A stretch of DNA of 64,000 nucleotides from Mycobacterium sp. AT1. Its GTDB lineage: Bacteria > Actinomycetota > Actinomycetes > Mycobacteriales > Mycobacteriaceae. Of the stretch, positions 12,616 through 20,350 are shown piece after piece. The position numbers and the translations under genes were made by a program. The stretch lies in assembly GCF_002043095.1 (NCBI RefSeq), contig NZ_MVOC01000027.1:124001-188000 (forward strand). Reading direction: 5' to 3'. Each line of letters begins with the position of its first letter. The first letter of the stretch is position 1. Under the pieces are notes generated by a model. It saw only the letters and a program-made list of their open reading frames with translations. It ran no database searches and was not told the DNA's origin.

Positions 12616-13598
12616 CCACCCCGAAGGTCGTCACCGTCACCGGCGCCGCCGGCCAAATCGGCTACGCCGCCCTCTTTCGCATCGGTGCGGGCGCGCTGCT
12701 CGGCCGTGGCATCCCGGTGACGCTGCGCCTGCTGGAACTGCCGTCGGCGATCCGGGCGGCCGAGGGCGTGGTGATGGAGCTCGTCGACAGCGCCTTCGAC
12801 CTGCTGGTCGACGTCGAGATCCACGACGATCCCGTGCGCGCCTTCGACGGAGTCGACGTGGCGTTGCTGGTCGGAGCCAAGCCCCGCAGCAAGGGCATGG
12901 AACGCGCCGACCTGCTCGCCGCCAACGCCGCAATCTTCGCCGACGCGGGACGGGCCATCAACGCCGGCGCGTCGTCCGACGTCCGGGTCGTCGTGGTCGG
13001 CAATCCCGCCAACACCAACGCCCTGGTCGCCTCGGCCCACGCACCCGACGTGCCCGCGGAGCGCTTCACCGCGCTGACGCGTCTGGACCACAACCGCGCC
13101 GTCGCCGCGCTTGCCGCCCACGCGGGCGTGCACGTCACCGACGTCTCCCGGGTGACGGTGTGGGGCAACCACTCCCCGAGCATGTACCCCGACATCTTCC
13201 ACGCCGTCGTCGGCGATCGGCCCGGTGCCGAGTTCGCTGCTGACACCGATTGGCTGACGAAGGATTTCATCCCCACCGTCGCCACCCGCGGTACCGCGAT
13301 CATCGAGGCCCGTGGGACGTCGTCGGCCGCGTCGGCGGCCAACGCCGCCATCGACCACGTCCGCGACTGGGTCGACGGCACGGACCCCGACGACTGGACG
13401 TCGGTCGCCTTGCCATCACCGGGTGTGTACGGAATCCCCGAGGGAATCGTGACGTCACTGCCGGTGCGCGCGGTCGACGGCGCCTGGCACGTCGTCGAGG
13501 GCCTCGAGATCAACGACTTCTCCCGAGCCCGCATCGACGCGTCGGTCGCCGAACTGGAATCCGAGCGTGCGGCCGTGGCCGCGCTCGGTCTGCTCTAG
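12612..13598 (+). CDS. mdh: Malate dehydrogenase (NAD-dependent)
   Basis: A 328-residue protein, the normal length for the actinobacterial group. It begins at the GTG overlapping the preceding stop. Motifs: NAD loop [16 protein letters not shown], the substrate arginine region [40 protein letters not shown] with the Asp/Arg pair, and the catalytic histidine in [14 protein letters not shown]. It interconverts malate and oxaloacetate in the TCA cycle. Its TAG stop lies in the palindrome CTAG, which on the other strand is also the stop of the convergent Lsr2 paralogue. Confidence 0.95.
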   Translation: MTTPKVVTVTGAAGQIGYAALFRIGAGALLGRGIPVTLRLLELPSAIRAAEGVVMELVDSAFDLLVDVEIHDDPVRAFDGVDVALLVGAKPRSKGMERADLLAANAAIFADAGRAINAGASSDVRVVVVGNPANTNALVASAHAPDVPAERFTALTRLDHNRAVAALAAHAGVHVTDVSRVTVWGNHSPSMYPDIFHAVVGDRPGAEFAADTDWLTKDFIPTVATRGTAIIEARGTSSAASAANAAIDHVRDWVDGTDPDDWTSVALPSPGVYGIPEGIVTSLPVRAVDGAWHVVEGLEINDFSRARIDASVAELESERAAVAALGLL

Positions 13599-13942
13599 CC
13601 TCTGGAGTTCGCCATCCGGAAGGCGTCCACCGCGTCGAACGGCAGCGGCCCCCGGCTGCCAACGCGGAAGCCGTTGTCGTTGCACCAGTCCCGGATCTGC
13701 ACGCGCTCTTGACCGCTGACCTGTTTGCGCCACGGGTCGACGCGGGCCAGATGGCGTCGCTGCGGCGCCCGCACCCGTCGCCCCGCTCGAGCCCACTCAC
13801 CCAGCGTCCGGCGGAGCTCCGCGGCGTTCACCGCCGACAGGTCGATGGCGTACACCTGACCGTCGATGCCGAATTCGACCGATTCGTCGGCTGGCGTGCC
13901 GTCGACCGCGTCCACCAACCCGATGCACTTCTTCTTACCCAT
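13595..13942 (-). CDS. Lsr2-family nucleoid-associated protein (paralogue)
   Basis: A 115-residue protein starting [21 protein letters not shown], with AGGGGG-type Shine-Dalgarno 8 nt before the ATG at 13942. The N-terminal dimerisation part ([29 protein letters not shown]) matches Lsr2. The C-terminal DNA-binding part reads [26 protein letters not shown], so the RGR AT-hook-like motif of Lsr2 is replaced by GSRG. Lsr2 binds AT-rich DNA in the minor groove; the changed hook suggests altered affinity or specificity. It is convergent with mdh, and both stop codons share one CTAG. Confidence 0.85.
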   Translation of the reverse strand: MGKKKCIGLVDAVDGTPADESVEFGIDGQVYAIDLSAVNAAELRRTLGEWARAGRRVRAPQRRHLARVDPWRKQVSGQERVQIRDWCNDNGFRVGSRGPLPFDAVDAFRMANSRG

Positions 13943-14012
13943 GGCCGATGCCCCCCTTGCCCATGGCAGAAACTCCCCATTCCTGCGTACTGAGGTGTAT
14001 ACCACCATCGCG

Positions 14013-14558
14013 TTAAGGTTCGTCGACGTCCAGCCCAGTCGCGAGGTCTCCGCACTCGACGAAGACCACGCCCCGACTCCCCTTCAGGAAGGTGCGTGCG
14101 CCTTCGTCGCCGTGCAGCGTCGCCGCCAGCGCGGCCCAGTGCCGCCGCGCGATCACCACGGGGTGGCCAGGACGCCCGCCGTAGGTCGCGCGGGCCAACC
14201 CCGAGGTCGACGACATCGCCGCGCCGACGACGCGGGTGACCACGTCGGCGCCGACGTCGGGGGTGTCGACCAGATGCAGGACAACCAGGTCGGCCTCGCC
14301 CGCAGCGTCCAGTCCGGCGCGCAGCGACGCACTCATTCCGGTCGCCCAGTCCTCGGCCAGCACCGCACGGGCCGGCGGCGGGACCTCGACCACGGCGGCG
14401 CCCAGCACCACCACGACGTCGTCGCACCCACCGTTCGCCAGCGCCTCGACCGCGATTCGCAGCCAGTCACCCTGCTGCACAAGAACTTTCGGCATGCCGT
14501 AGCGGGTGCCGGCGCCGGCGGCCAGTAGGACGCCGACCACGGAGTGAGCTCTCGACAT
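14013..14558 (-). CDS. MobA/MocA-like nucleotidyltransferase
   Basis: A 181-residue protein from the ATG at 14558. The N-terminal loop VVGVLLAAGAGTRYGMPKVLV is the nucleotide-binding signature of the NTP_transf_3 family. LHLVDTPDVGADVVTRVV carries the metal aspartate, and YGGRPGHPVVIARRHW is the typical PGHP-type motif of MocA. MocA attaches CMP to molybdopterin for xanthine-dehydrogenase-type enzymes. Its position among urate and xanthine dehydrogenase genes supports a role in maturing the XDH encoded 6 kb downstream. It is divergent from the urate permease with only 33 nt between. Confidence 0.82.
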   Translation of the reverse strand: MSRAHSVVGVLLAAGAGTRYGMPKVLVQQGDWLRIAVEALANGGCDDVVVVLGAAVVEVPPPARAVLAEDWATGMSASLRAGLDAAGEADLVVLHLVDTPDVGADVVTRVVGAAMSSTSGLARATYGGRPGHPVVIARRHWAALAATLHGDEGARTFLKGSRGVVFVECGDLATGLDVDEP

Positions 14559-14591
14559 GCGAACATTCTCAACCTGGTCGATTCTTGAGCT
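14559..14591. promoter_or_regulatory. 33-bp divergent promoter region, mocA-like / urate permease
   Basis: On the minus strand GAGAAT (complement of 14565-14570) ends 6 nt before the mocA-like ATG. On the plus strand GATTCT (14580-14585) ends 6 nt before the permease GTG. The two -10-like boxes are 9 nt apart, so both transcripts would be leaderless and each -35 region would fall inside the other gene's start. Simultaneous firing seems impossible. Confidence 0.45.
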
Positions 14592-16505
14592 GTGTCCACC
14601 CCAAGGTCGGCTGTGCCATTGACCACCACGAAGCGCGTGCACCCGGTCGACGAGGTGCTTCCGCTTCCCAAACTAGCGACCTACGGGTTCCAGCACGTCG
14701 TCGCGTTCTACGCGGGCGCGGTGCTGGTGCCGATCATCATCGCGGGCGCCATCGACCTGCCTGCGGATCAGCTCGTCAAGCTCATCACGGCCGACCTGTT
14801 CACCTGCGGGATCGCGTCGATCATCCAGGCCGTCGGGTTCTGGAAGATCGGTGTGCGACTGCCGCTGCTTCAGGGCGTGACGTTCGCCGGCGTCTCGCCG
14901 ATCATCGCGATCGGGCTGGCCAACGGCGGCGGCGCTCCGAGCCTGCTGTACGTCTACGGCGCAGTGATCGTCGCGGGCGTCTTCACGTTCCTGATCGCGC
15001 CGATCTTCATCAAGCTGCTGAGGTTCTTCCCACCCGTGGTGACCGGCACGCTCATCACCATCATCGGGTTGTGTCTGGTGCCCGTCGGTGCGCTGGACGC
15101 GGTCACCAATCCCGCCACGCACCAACCCGATCCGACCAACATCCGGTGGTTCCTCTACGCGTTGGGCACCATCGCGATCATCGTCGGCATCCAGCGCCTG
15201 TTCCGTGGCTTCCTGGCGACCATCGCGGTGCTGCTCGGTCTCGTCATCGGCTGCGCGGTGGCCTACGCGCTCGGAGACATGACCTTCGACAAGGTCGCCG
15301 AGGCGTCGGCGTTTGGCTTCACGCCGCCGTTCCTGTTCGGGTTGCCCAAGTTCGACTTCGTCGCGTGTCTCACGATGATCATCGTCCTGCTGATCACCGC
15401 GGTCGAGTCGACCGGCAGCACGATCGCGACCGGCGAGATCGTCGGCAAGCGCGTCAAGGCCTCCGACATCGGCAACGTGCTGAGGGCCGACGGGGTGGCG
15501 ACCACGATCGGCGGCATCTTCAACTCGTTCCCCTACACCGCGTTCTCGGAGAACGTCGGCCTGGTGCGCCTCACCGGCGTCAAGAGCCGGTGGGTGGTCG
15601 CCGCGGCCGGTGTCATCATGATCGTCCTGGGCTTCCTGCCGAAGGTGGCCGCCGTGGTCGCGTCGATCCCCAATCCGGTGCTGGGCGGCGCCGCGCTGAC
15701 CCTGTTCGCCACCGTCGCCGTCGTCGGCATCCAGACACTCGGCAAGGTCGACTTCACCGATCACCGCAACCTCATCATCGTCACCACCAGTCTCGCTCTG
15801 GCCCTGTGGGTGACGACCTATCCCGACATCGCCAAGGCGATGCCCACCGGCCTGAACCTCATCTTCGGCAGCGGCATCAGCATCGGGGCCGTCGCCGCGA
15901 TCGTGCTCAACGTCGTGTTCTTCCACACCGGTTCTCGCGGCCCGCGGGTGGCAGGCGGCGGTTCGATAACGCTGGGCGAGGTGAACTCGATGACGAAGGA
16001 GCGTTTCACGGAGGTGTTCGGCCACGTGGTTCAGGACGTGCCGTGGGCCGTTGAACGCGCCTTCGAACAGCGGCCGTTCGCGGACACGACCGCACTGCGG
16101 GAGGCCTTCCAGGACGCCGTGCTGACGGGCACCTCCGAGCAACAGACCGAGCTGCTCGGCGCCTTTCACGACCTCGGCGCCGAGGACGAGACGGGGCACG
16201 CGTTGGCCGTCGACCACGTCGCACTGTCGAATCTCGACGAGGACGACCACAATGACGTCGTGGATCTGGCCGCCGCGTACCGCGAGCACTTCGGCTTCCC
16301 GTTGATCATCTGCGCCCGCGAGACCGAGCGATTCGACCGGGTGCTGAGGAACGGGTGGTCGAGGATCGACAACTCCCCGGCCGCGGAGCGCGCGTTCGCC
16401 CTCATCGAGATCGCCAAGATCGCGAACTACCGCTTCGACGACCTGGTGGCCGATGCGAATCCGATTGCGGCGGCCCGGTTCAGCCGGCTCAACGAATTGC
16501 AGTAG
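14592..16505 (+). CDS. NCS2-family urate/xanthine permease fused to a UraD-like domain
   Basis: A 637-residue fusion. Residues 25-450 form an NCS2 nucleobase-cation symporter with about 12-14 membrane segments, the Q34-H35 pair in segment 1 (YGFQHVVAFYAG), the conserved glutamate E272 (AVESTGSTIATGEI) and the signature ENVGLVRLTG near 320. Residues about 467-637 (MTKERFTEVFGHVVQDVPW onward, then YREHFGFPLIICARE) resemble OHCU decarboxylase. The catalytic-type histidine is in FHDLG (H526) instead of HPxxG, and the usual E-Q pair appears as D541-H542. The permease would import urate or xanthine. Whether the tail is an enzyme is open; a separate, canonical uraD follows directly. Confidence 0.88.
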   Translation: MSTPRSAVPLTTTKRVHPVDEVLPLPKLATYGFQHVVAFYAGAVLVPIIIAGAIDLPADQLVKLITADLFTCGIASIIQAVGFWKIGVRLPLLQGVTFAGVSPIIAIGLANGGGAPSLLYVYGAVIVAGVFTFLIAPIFIKLLRFFPPVVTGTLITIIGLCLVPVGALDAVTNPATHQPDPTNIRWFLYALGTIAIIVGIQRLFRGFLATIAVLLGLVIGCAVAYALGDMTFDKVAEASAFGFTPPFLFGLPKFDFVACLTMIIVLLITAVESTGSTIATGEIVGKRVKASDIGNVLRADGVATTIGGIFNSFPYTAFSENVGLVRLTGVKSRWVVAAAGVIMIVLGFLPKVAAVVASIPNPVLGGAALTLFATVAVVGIQTLGKVDFTDHRNLIIVTTSLALALWVTTYPDIAKAMPTGLNLIFGSGISIGAVAAIVLNVVFFHTGSRGPRVAGGGSITLGEVNSMTKERFTEVFGHVVQDVPWAVERAFEQRPFADTTALREAFQDAVLTGTSEQQTELLGAFHDLGAEDETGHALAVDHVALSNLDEDDHNDVVDLAAAYREHFGFPLIICARETERFDRVLRNGWSRIDNSPAAERAFALIEIAKIANYRFDDLVADANPIAAARFSRLNELQ

Positions 16506-17024
16506 ATGCCTGGTGTGGGATTGCCCCGAGAACGGCTGGGCTTGGCCGGGTTCACCCGGCTGACGGCACGCCAGCAGATGAACGTGTTGTTCGGTGTGTG
16601 CTCGTCGCCCATCTGGGCCAGGCGTGTCCTCGCTGGCGGACCGTTTCACGACGTCGACGCGCTGTTGGATCGCGCCGACCGGGTGCTCGCGGAGCTTCCG
16701 GACGCCGAGATCGACGCGGCCCTCGACGGTCACCCGCGGATCGGCGCCAAGGCCGACAACGCGTCCTCGGCGCGCGAGCAGGCCGCGGTGGTGACGTCCG
16801 CGGATTCCGTCAAGGCCGAATTGGCGCTCAGGAACGCCGAATACGACGAGAAGTTCGGCTACGTCTACCTGGTGTGCGCCAGCGGCCGCTCGGCGGAGGA
16901 CCTGCTCGCGATCCTCGTGGACCGCCTCGACAACGATCCCGAGACCGAGCGCCGGGTGATGCGCAGCGAGCTGGCGAAGATCAACCGGCTTCGGCTGGAG
17001 CGGCTGCTGAGCGAGCCGTCGTGA
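16506..17024 (+). CDS. uraD: OHCU decarboxylase
   Basis: A 172-residue protein starting at the ATG immediately after the permease stop. It carries the canonical GHPRIG (catalytic H76), SSAREQAA (E91, Q92), YDEKFGYVYLVCASGRS and a C-terminal helical pair with LRLERLL. The enzyme decarboxylates 2-oxo-4-hydroxy-4-carboxy-5-ureidoimidazoline to S-allantoin, the last step of urate oxidation. Gene order permease-uraD-hiuH-uricase gives all three urate-to-allantoin enzymes in one plus-strand run. Confidence 0.93.
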   Translation: MPGVGLPRERLGLAGFTRLTARQQMNVLFGVCSSPIWARRVLAGGPFHDVDALLDRADRVLAELPDAEIDAALDGHPRIGAKADNASSAREQAAVVTSADSVKAELALRNAEYDEKFGYVYLVCASGRSAEDLLAILVDRLDNDPETERRVMRSELAKINRLRLERLLSEPS

Positions 17025-17071
17025 TAGCCGCACTCCCACCGCGAGCAGTCCGCAAGCGGCTCCACTCTCGT

Positions 17072-17132
17072 CGCGAGCAGACGCAAACGGCCCTCGATTA
17101 CGCCGAAACAGGGCCGTTTGCGTCTGCTCGCG
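17072..17132. repeat. 23-bp perfect inverted repeat between uraD and hiuH
   Basis: Arms 17072-17094 and 17110-17132 are exact reverse complements around a 15-nt loop (left arm begins CGCGAGCAGACGC). An outer CTCTC/GAGAG pair can lengthen the stem. It lies inside the urate operon, 15 nt before the hiuH ATG, so it could block read-through, protect the 3' end of the upstream mRNA or control hiuH translation. Confidence 0.7.
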
Positions 17133-17147
17133 GGAGAGGGTGACCAC

Positions 17148-17468
17148 ATGAGCCTCTCCACTCACGTCCTCGATGCCACCACCGGCCGACCCGCCGCCGG
17201 CGTCACCGTGACGCTCGCCGACCGCCTCGGCGAGCCGCTGAACGTCGAGACCACCGACGACGACGGGCGCATCGCCCAGTTGGGTGACGACCTGCCCGCC
17301 GGGGTGTACCGACTGCACTTCGACACGGGCGCGTACTTCGCCGCGCTGGGCGTCCCGACGTTCTACCCCGAGGTGATCGTCGCGTTCGAAATCACCGACG
17401 CGGGAGGCAAATACCACGTCCCGGTGCTGCTCTCGCCCTATGCCTATTCCACCTACCGAGGGAGTTGA
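17148..17468 (+). CDS. 5-hydroxyisourate hydrolase (transthyretin-like)
   Basis: A 106-residue protein with the transthyretin-related fold. The N-terminus LSTHVLDATTGRPAAGV carries the first catalytic histidine, the middle GVYRLHFDTGAYF another conserved patch, and the C-terminus ends YSTYRGS, the hallmark tetrapeptide of HIU hydrolases. It hydrolyses 5-hydroxyisourate, the uricase product, to OHCU. GTG uricase follows 3 nt after the stop. Confidence 0.95.
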   Translation: MSLSTHVLDATTGRPAAGVTVTLADRLGEPLNVETTDDDGRIAQLGDDLPAGVYRLHFDTGAYFAALGVPTFYPEVIVAFEITDAGGKYHVPVLLSPYAYSTYRGS

Positions 17469-17471
17469 GCG

Positions 17472-18371
17472 GTGTCGAAGATCATTCTGGGCGGCAACCA
17501 GTACGGCAAGGCCGAGACCCGGGTCGTCAGGATCTACCGCGACACCCCGCGCCACGAGATCCATGACGTCAACGTAACCACCTGTCTGCGTGGCGATTTC
17601 AGTGCGGCGCACTTGGCAGGCGATCAATCGAAGGTGCTGCCCACCGACACGCAGAAGCAGACGGCGTACGCCTACGCCAAGGAGAAGGGACTGCTGTCCG
17701 TCGAGGACTACGGCCTTACCCTGGCCAGACACTTCGTCGCCGACGTCGAGCCGGTGGAGGGGGCCCGCATCGAGATCGAGGAGTACGCCTGGGAACGCGC
17801 GATCGTCGACGGTGCCGAGCACGACCACACGTGGGTCCGCAAGGGTCAGGAGGTTCGCACTGCCGCGATCACCGTCGACGCGCACGGTGAGACGGTCGTC
17901 GGCGGTCTCAAGAACATGGTCATCCTGAAGTCGACGGGTTCCGAGTTCTCCGGGTTCCTCACCGATTCGTACACCGTCCTTCAGCCGACTCACGACCGGG
18001 TGATGGCGACGTCGCTCGTCGCCCAGTGGCGGTTCACCTCCACCGACGTCGACTGGGAGTCCACCTACGTCGGCATCAAGGCTCAACTGGTCAAGCAGTT
18101 CGCCTTGGTGCAGTCACTCGCCCTGCAGCAGACGCTGTTCGAGATGGGCAAGGCCGTGCTGGAGGCCTACCCGTTCATCGCGGAGGTCCGGTTGTCCGCC
18201 CCGAACAAGCACCACTTCGTCTACGACCTGACGCCGTTCGGATTGACGAACGACAACGAGGTGTTCAACGCCGACGACCGCCCGTACGGACTCATCCAGG
18301 CCACCGTCATCCGGGACGACGCTCCCCCCGCCGGCGCGGCGTGGGATCCCTATCGAGGCTGGCTGCCCTGA
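17472..18371 (+). CDS. Urate oxidase (uricase)
   Basis: A 299-residue cofactor-free uricase with tandem tunnelling-fold domains. Start GTG with GGGAG upstream. Visible are GGNQYGKAETRVVRIYRD at the N-terminus, DQSKVLPTDTQKQTAY with the catalytic threonine and lysine region, VGGLKNMVILKSTGSEFSGF, and C-terminal SAPNKHHFVYDLTPFGL. It oxidises urate to 5-hydroxyisourate. It ends 4 nt from the convergent sigF stop. Confidence 0.95.
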   Translation: MSKIILGGNQYGKAETRVVRIYRDTPRHEIHDVNVTTCLRGDFSAAHLAGDQSKVLPTDTQKQTAYAYAKEKGLLSVEDYGLTLARHFVADVEPVEGARIEIEEYAWERAIVDGAEHDHTWVRKGQEVRTAAITVDAHGETVVGGLKNMVILKSTGSEFSGFLTDSYTVLQPTHDRVMATSLVAQWRFTSTDVDWESTYVGIKAQLVKQFALVQSLALQQTLFEMGKAVLEAYPFIAEVRLSAPNKHHFVYDLTPFGLTNDNEVFNADDRPYGLIQATVIRDDAPPAGAAWDPYRGWLP

Positions 18372-18375
18372 GGCT

Positions 18376-19161
18376 CTACTCGAGCTGATCCCGCAGGCGC
18401 GTCAGTGATTTCGCGAGCAACCGCGACACGTGCATCTGCGAGATGCCGACCCGCTCTGCGATCTGCGTCTGCGTCATCGATTCGAAGAAGCGAAGCAGCA
18501 GAACCTGGCGCTCTCGCTCGGGAAGGCTGGCGAGCAAGGGCCGCAACGATTCTCGGTTCTCGATTTGATCGAGGTTGAGGTCGACGTCACCGAGGGTGTC
18601 GGCGATGGCGGGGGCCTCTTCGGTTCCGCCGCCCGCCCCGTCGATGGACAGCGTGTTGTAGGAGCTGCCCGCCACCAGGCCCTCGACGATCTCGTCGCGG
18701 TCCATCTCGAGTTCGGCCGCGAGCTCCGATGGGGTGGGAGCACGGCCGAGCTTCTGCGACAACTCGGCGGTCGCAGCGCCGAGCCGCAGGTGAAGCTCCT
18801 TGAGTCGCCGCGGCACCTTGACCGACCAACTGTTGTCGCGGAAGTGGCGCCGAACCTCGCCCATGATGGTGGGCACCGCGAAGGACACGAAGTCCGATCC
18901 GGCGTCCACGTTGAAGCGGATGACCGCGTTCACCAAGCCGACACGGGCCACCTGAACCAGGTCGTCGCGTGGCTCGCCGCGGCCGTCGAACCGACGGGCG
19001 ATGTGGTCGGCAAGCGGCAGACACCGTTCGACGATCGAGTCGCGCTGGCGCACGAACTTGGCCGAGCCCTCTTCGAGCCCCTGCAACGTGCGGAACATGT
19101 CGACCACGTCCGCGTATTCAGAGTTCGACCGTGACGTCGAACCCCGGGAGGACGACGTCAC
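18376..19161 (-). CDS. sigF: RNA polymerase sigma factor SigF
   Basis: A 261-residue SigB/SigF-type group 3 sigma factor, the length of the M. tuberculosis protein. The GTG start overlaps the rsbW stop (GTGA). Region 2 reads LPLADHIARRFDGRGEPRDDLVQVARVGLVNAV and SFAVPTIMGEVRRHFRDNSW. Region 3 has LSQKLGRAPTPSELAAEL. Region 4 ends FFESMTQTQIAERVGISQMHVSRLLAKSL. It directs stress and stationary-phase transcription and is held by RsbW encoded upstream. A SigF-type promoter precedes rsbW, so the pair is probably self-activating. Confidence 0.96.
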   Translation of the reverse strand: MTSSSRGSTSRSNSEYADVVDMFRTLQGLEEGSAKFVRQRDSIVERCLPLADHIARRFDGRGEPRDDLVQVARVGLVNAVIRFNVDAGSDFVSFAVPTIMGEVRRHFRDNSWSVKVPRRLKELHLRLGAATAELSQKLGRAPTPSELAAELEMDRDEIVEGLVAGSSYNTLSIDGAGGGTEEAPAIADTLGDVDLNLDQIENRESLRPLLASLPERERQVLLLRFFESMTQTQIAERVGISQMHVSRLLAKSLTRLRDQLE

Positions 19162-19592
19162 CTCAGCGAGCTCGCTCGTCTCGTCGTCATGGAGATGCCG
19201 AAGATGTGCGAGTCTTCGGGACCATGGCCGTCGTGGAAGGTGCTGACGTCGTCGGTCAAGGAACTGAGTACGTGCCAGCTGAAGCTGCCCGGCACGACGA
19301 TGTCGGGCGACGAACACGCCGTCGACACGTCGACGACCAACTGTTCTTCGAGCGGATGAACGACCAAGACGAGGGTGGCGTCCGACGTCGCGGATCGAAT
19401 CAAGCGCGTGCACGCCTCGTCCACCGCCAGCCGAAGGTCTGCCACGCTGTCGAAGTCGAGGTCCTCGTAGGTTCCGACGGCGCCCACCACGGTGCGCAAC
19501 ACCGCCAGGTTTTCTAGCTTCGCTGCGACTCGGACCTCGACTGATCGCGGGCTTCGATGCCCGCTGTCGTGGCCGTACTCACCGTCTGACAC
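19158..19592 (-). CDS. rsbW: Anti-sigma F factor (RsbW/UsfX)
   Basis: A 144-residue GHKL-type anti-sigma factor. The GTG at 19592 is chosen for GGAGGG just upstream and for the family-like N-terminus before VEVRVAAKLENLAVLRTVVGAV. The conserved VADLRLAVDEACTRLIR holds the kinase-like N-box. It binds and silences SigF. It is first in a two-gene operon with sigF, transcribed from a SigF-type promoter 30-55 nt upstream. Unlike M. tuberculosis, no usfY follows upstream; that space is empty. Confidence 0.93.
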   Translation of the reverse strand: MSDGEYGHDSGHRSPRSVEVRVAAKLENLAVLRTVVGAVGTYEDLDFDSVADLRLAVDEACTRLIRSATSDATLVLVVHPLEEQLVVDVSTACSSPDIVVPGSFSWHVLSSLTDDVSTFHDGHGPEDSHIFGISMTTRRASSLR

Positions 19593-19621
19593 GCGCCCTC
19601 CATGTGATCTCCACGCGAGAT

Positions 19622-19646
19622 TACCCCGAGCTGGCTCGTAGCTAAC
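19622..19646 (-). promoter_or_regulatory. SigF-type promoter of rsbW-sigF
   Basis: Read on the minus strand: GTTA (complement of 19643-19646), 16-nt spacer, GGGTA (complement of 19622-19626). This matches the GTTT-N15-17-GGGYA SigF pattern with one change and sits about 30 nt before the rsbW start, implying autoregulation. Confidence 0.65.
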
Positions 19647-19883
19647 CACCAGCACTCCCCTCACCGGTGATGGGTGACCAGGAGCCGCGGGCGGGCGGTG
19701 TCATCGAGCGTGTGATCACGATGACGTCCCGCCTCCCGCTCGATTGATCCGACTCATTCCCGGTGGGGGTGCCCAACGGGCGGGTGACTAAACCTCGACG
19801 ACTCGCCACCCCACTTGGACCGGATCTCAAATCGGGCGGAAAACAACGCAATTGGCGTCACCGAGCCGTGCTGCACCGAGATC
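19647..19883. other. Gene-free stretch between the divergent rsbW and csbD-like genes
   Basis: Together with the flanking promoters this makes a 414-nt intergenic region (19593-20006). I see no conserved coding frame. It contains the word TGACTAAAC (19785-19793), shared with the region before 9494, and AT-rich patches around 19835-19860, but nothing I can assign. Confidence 0.4.
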
Positions 19884-19908
19884 GTTTAGCCCGACCGGTT
19901 GCCGGGCA
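19884..19908 (+). promoter_or_regulatory. SigF-type promoter of the csbD-like gene
   Basis: GTTT (19884-19887), 16-nt spacer, GGGCA (19904-19908), matching GTTT-N15-17-GGGYA. It would give a leader of about 90 nt before the csbD-like start, which has AAAGG as its ribosome site. Confidence 0.6.
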
Positions 19909-20006
19909 GCCTTGGGGCACGGGATGCACGGCGACCGTGCGTCCCTCCCACGATGGCCCGGCCGTGCGGCCAATACAGCCATCGCGCACAACGACGAAAG
20001 GTAGCC

Positions 20007-20243
20007 GTGAGCGACAAGGACAGTGGACCCGAAGCAGGCGTCAAGGGTGTCGTCGAGGACGTCAAGGGCAAGGTAAAGGAAGTCGCCGGCACCGTGACCG
20101 GCAACGACGATCTCACCCGCGAGGGCGAGGCCCAACAGGACAAGGCAGACGCCCAGCGCGACGTCGCGAAGAAGGAAGCCGAGGCCGAGGCCGCTCGCGG
20201 CAGCGCAGCGGCAGCCGAGGCGCGCCAGAAGGCCGCAGAGTAG
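20007..20243 (+). CDS. CsbD-like general stress protein
   Basis: A 78-residue, highly charged, probably unfolded or helical protein. The N-terminal half GVKGVVEDVKGKVKEVAGTVTGNDDLTREG is the CsbD signature, and the C-terminal half is an alanine, glutamate and lysine-rich coiled segment. The GTG start has AAAGG upstream. CsbD proteins are general stress proteins under SigB/SigF control in Gram-positives; here a SigF-type promoter lies upstream and sigF-rsbW is divergent. Molecular role unknown. Confidence 0.9.
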   Translation: MSDKDSGPEAGVKGVVEDVKGKVKEVAGTVTGNDDLTREGEAQQDKADAQRDVAKKEAEAEAARGSAAAAEARQKAAE

Positions 20244-20259
20244 CGCGACGACACTCGTG

Positions 20260-20294
20260 ACGGGCTCGGCCGGGGCTTCCCCGGTCGGGCCCGT
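20260..20294 (+). terminator. 16-bp GC-rich hairpin after the csbD-like gene
   Basis: Arms 20260-20275 and 20279-20294 pair over 16 positions (two G-U wobbles in RNA) with a 3-nt loop, 16 nt after the csbD-like stop. No U-tract follows, as is common in mycobacteria. Confidence 0.65.
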
Positions 20295-20338
20295 TCGTCG
20301 TCGCAGCGTCAGAACGTGCGGCGGTCGGGGAGCTTGAC

Positions 20339-20344
20339 TACCGT
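20339..20344 (+). promoter_or_regulatory. -10 box TACCGT of the xanthine dehydrogenase operon (leaderless)
   Basis: TANNNT hexamer ending 6 nt before the GTG at 20351 with no ribosome site between. Confidence 0.5.
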
Positions 20345-20350
20345 CGAAGA

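Noticed and set aside
17148..17468. A metabolite riboswitch before hiuH
   Set aside because: The structure upstream is a simple perfect hairpin without the conserved core of any purine or 2'-dG riboswitch.
14673..18086. An 1137-codon open frame on the minus strand
   Set aside because: It is antisense to the permease, uraD, hiuH and uricase genes, has biased R/G/D/H composition and no family motif; a GC-rich third-position shadow.
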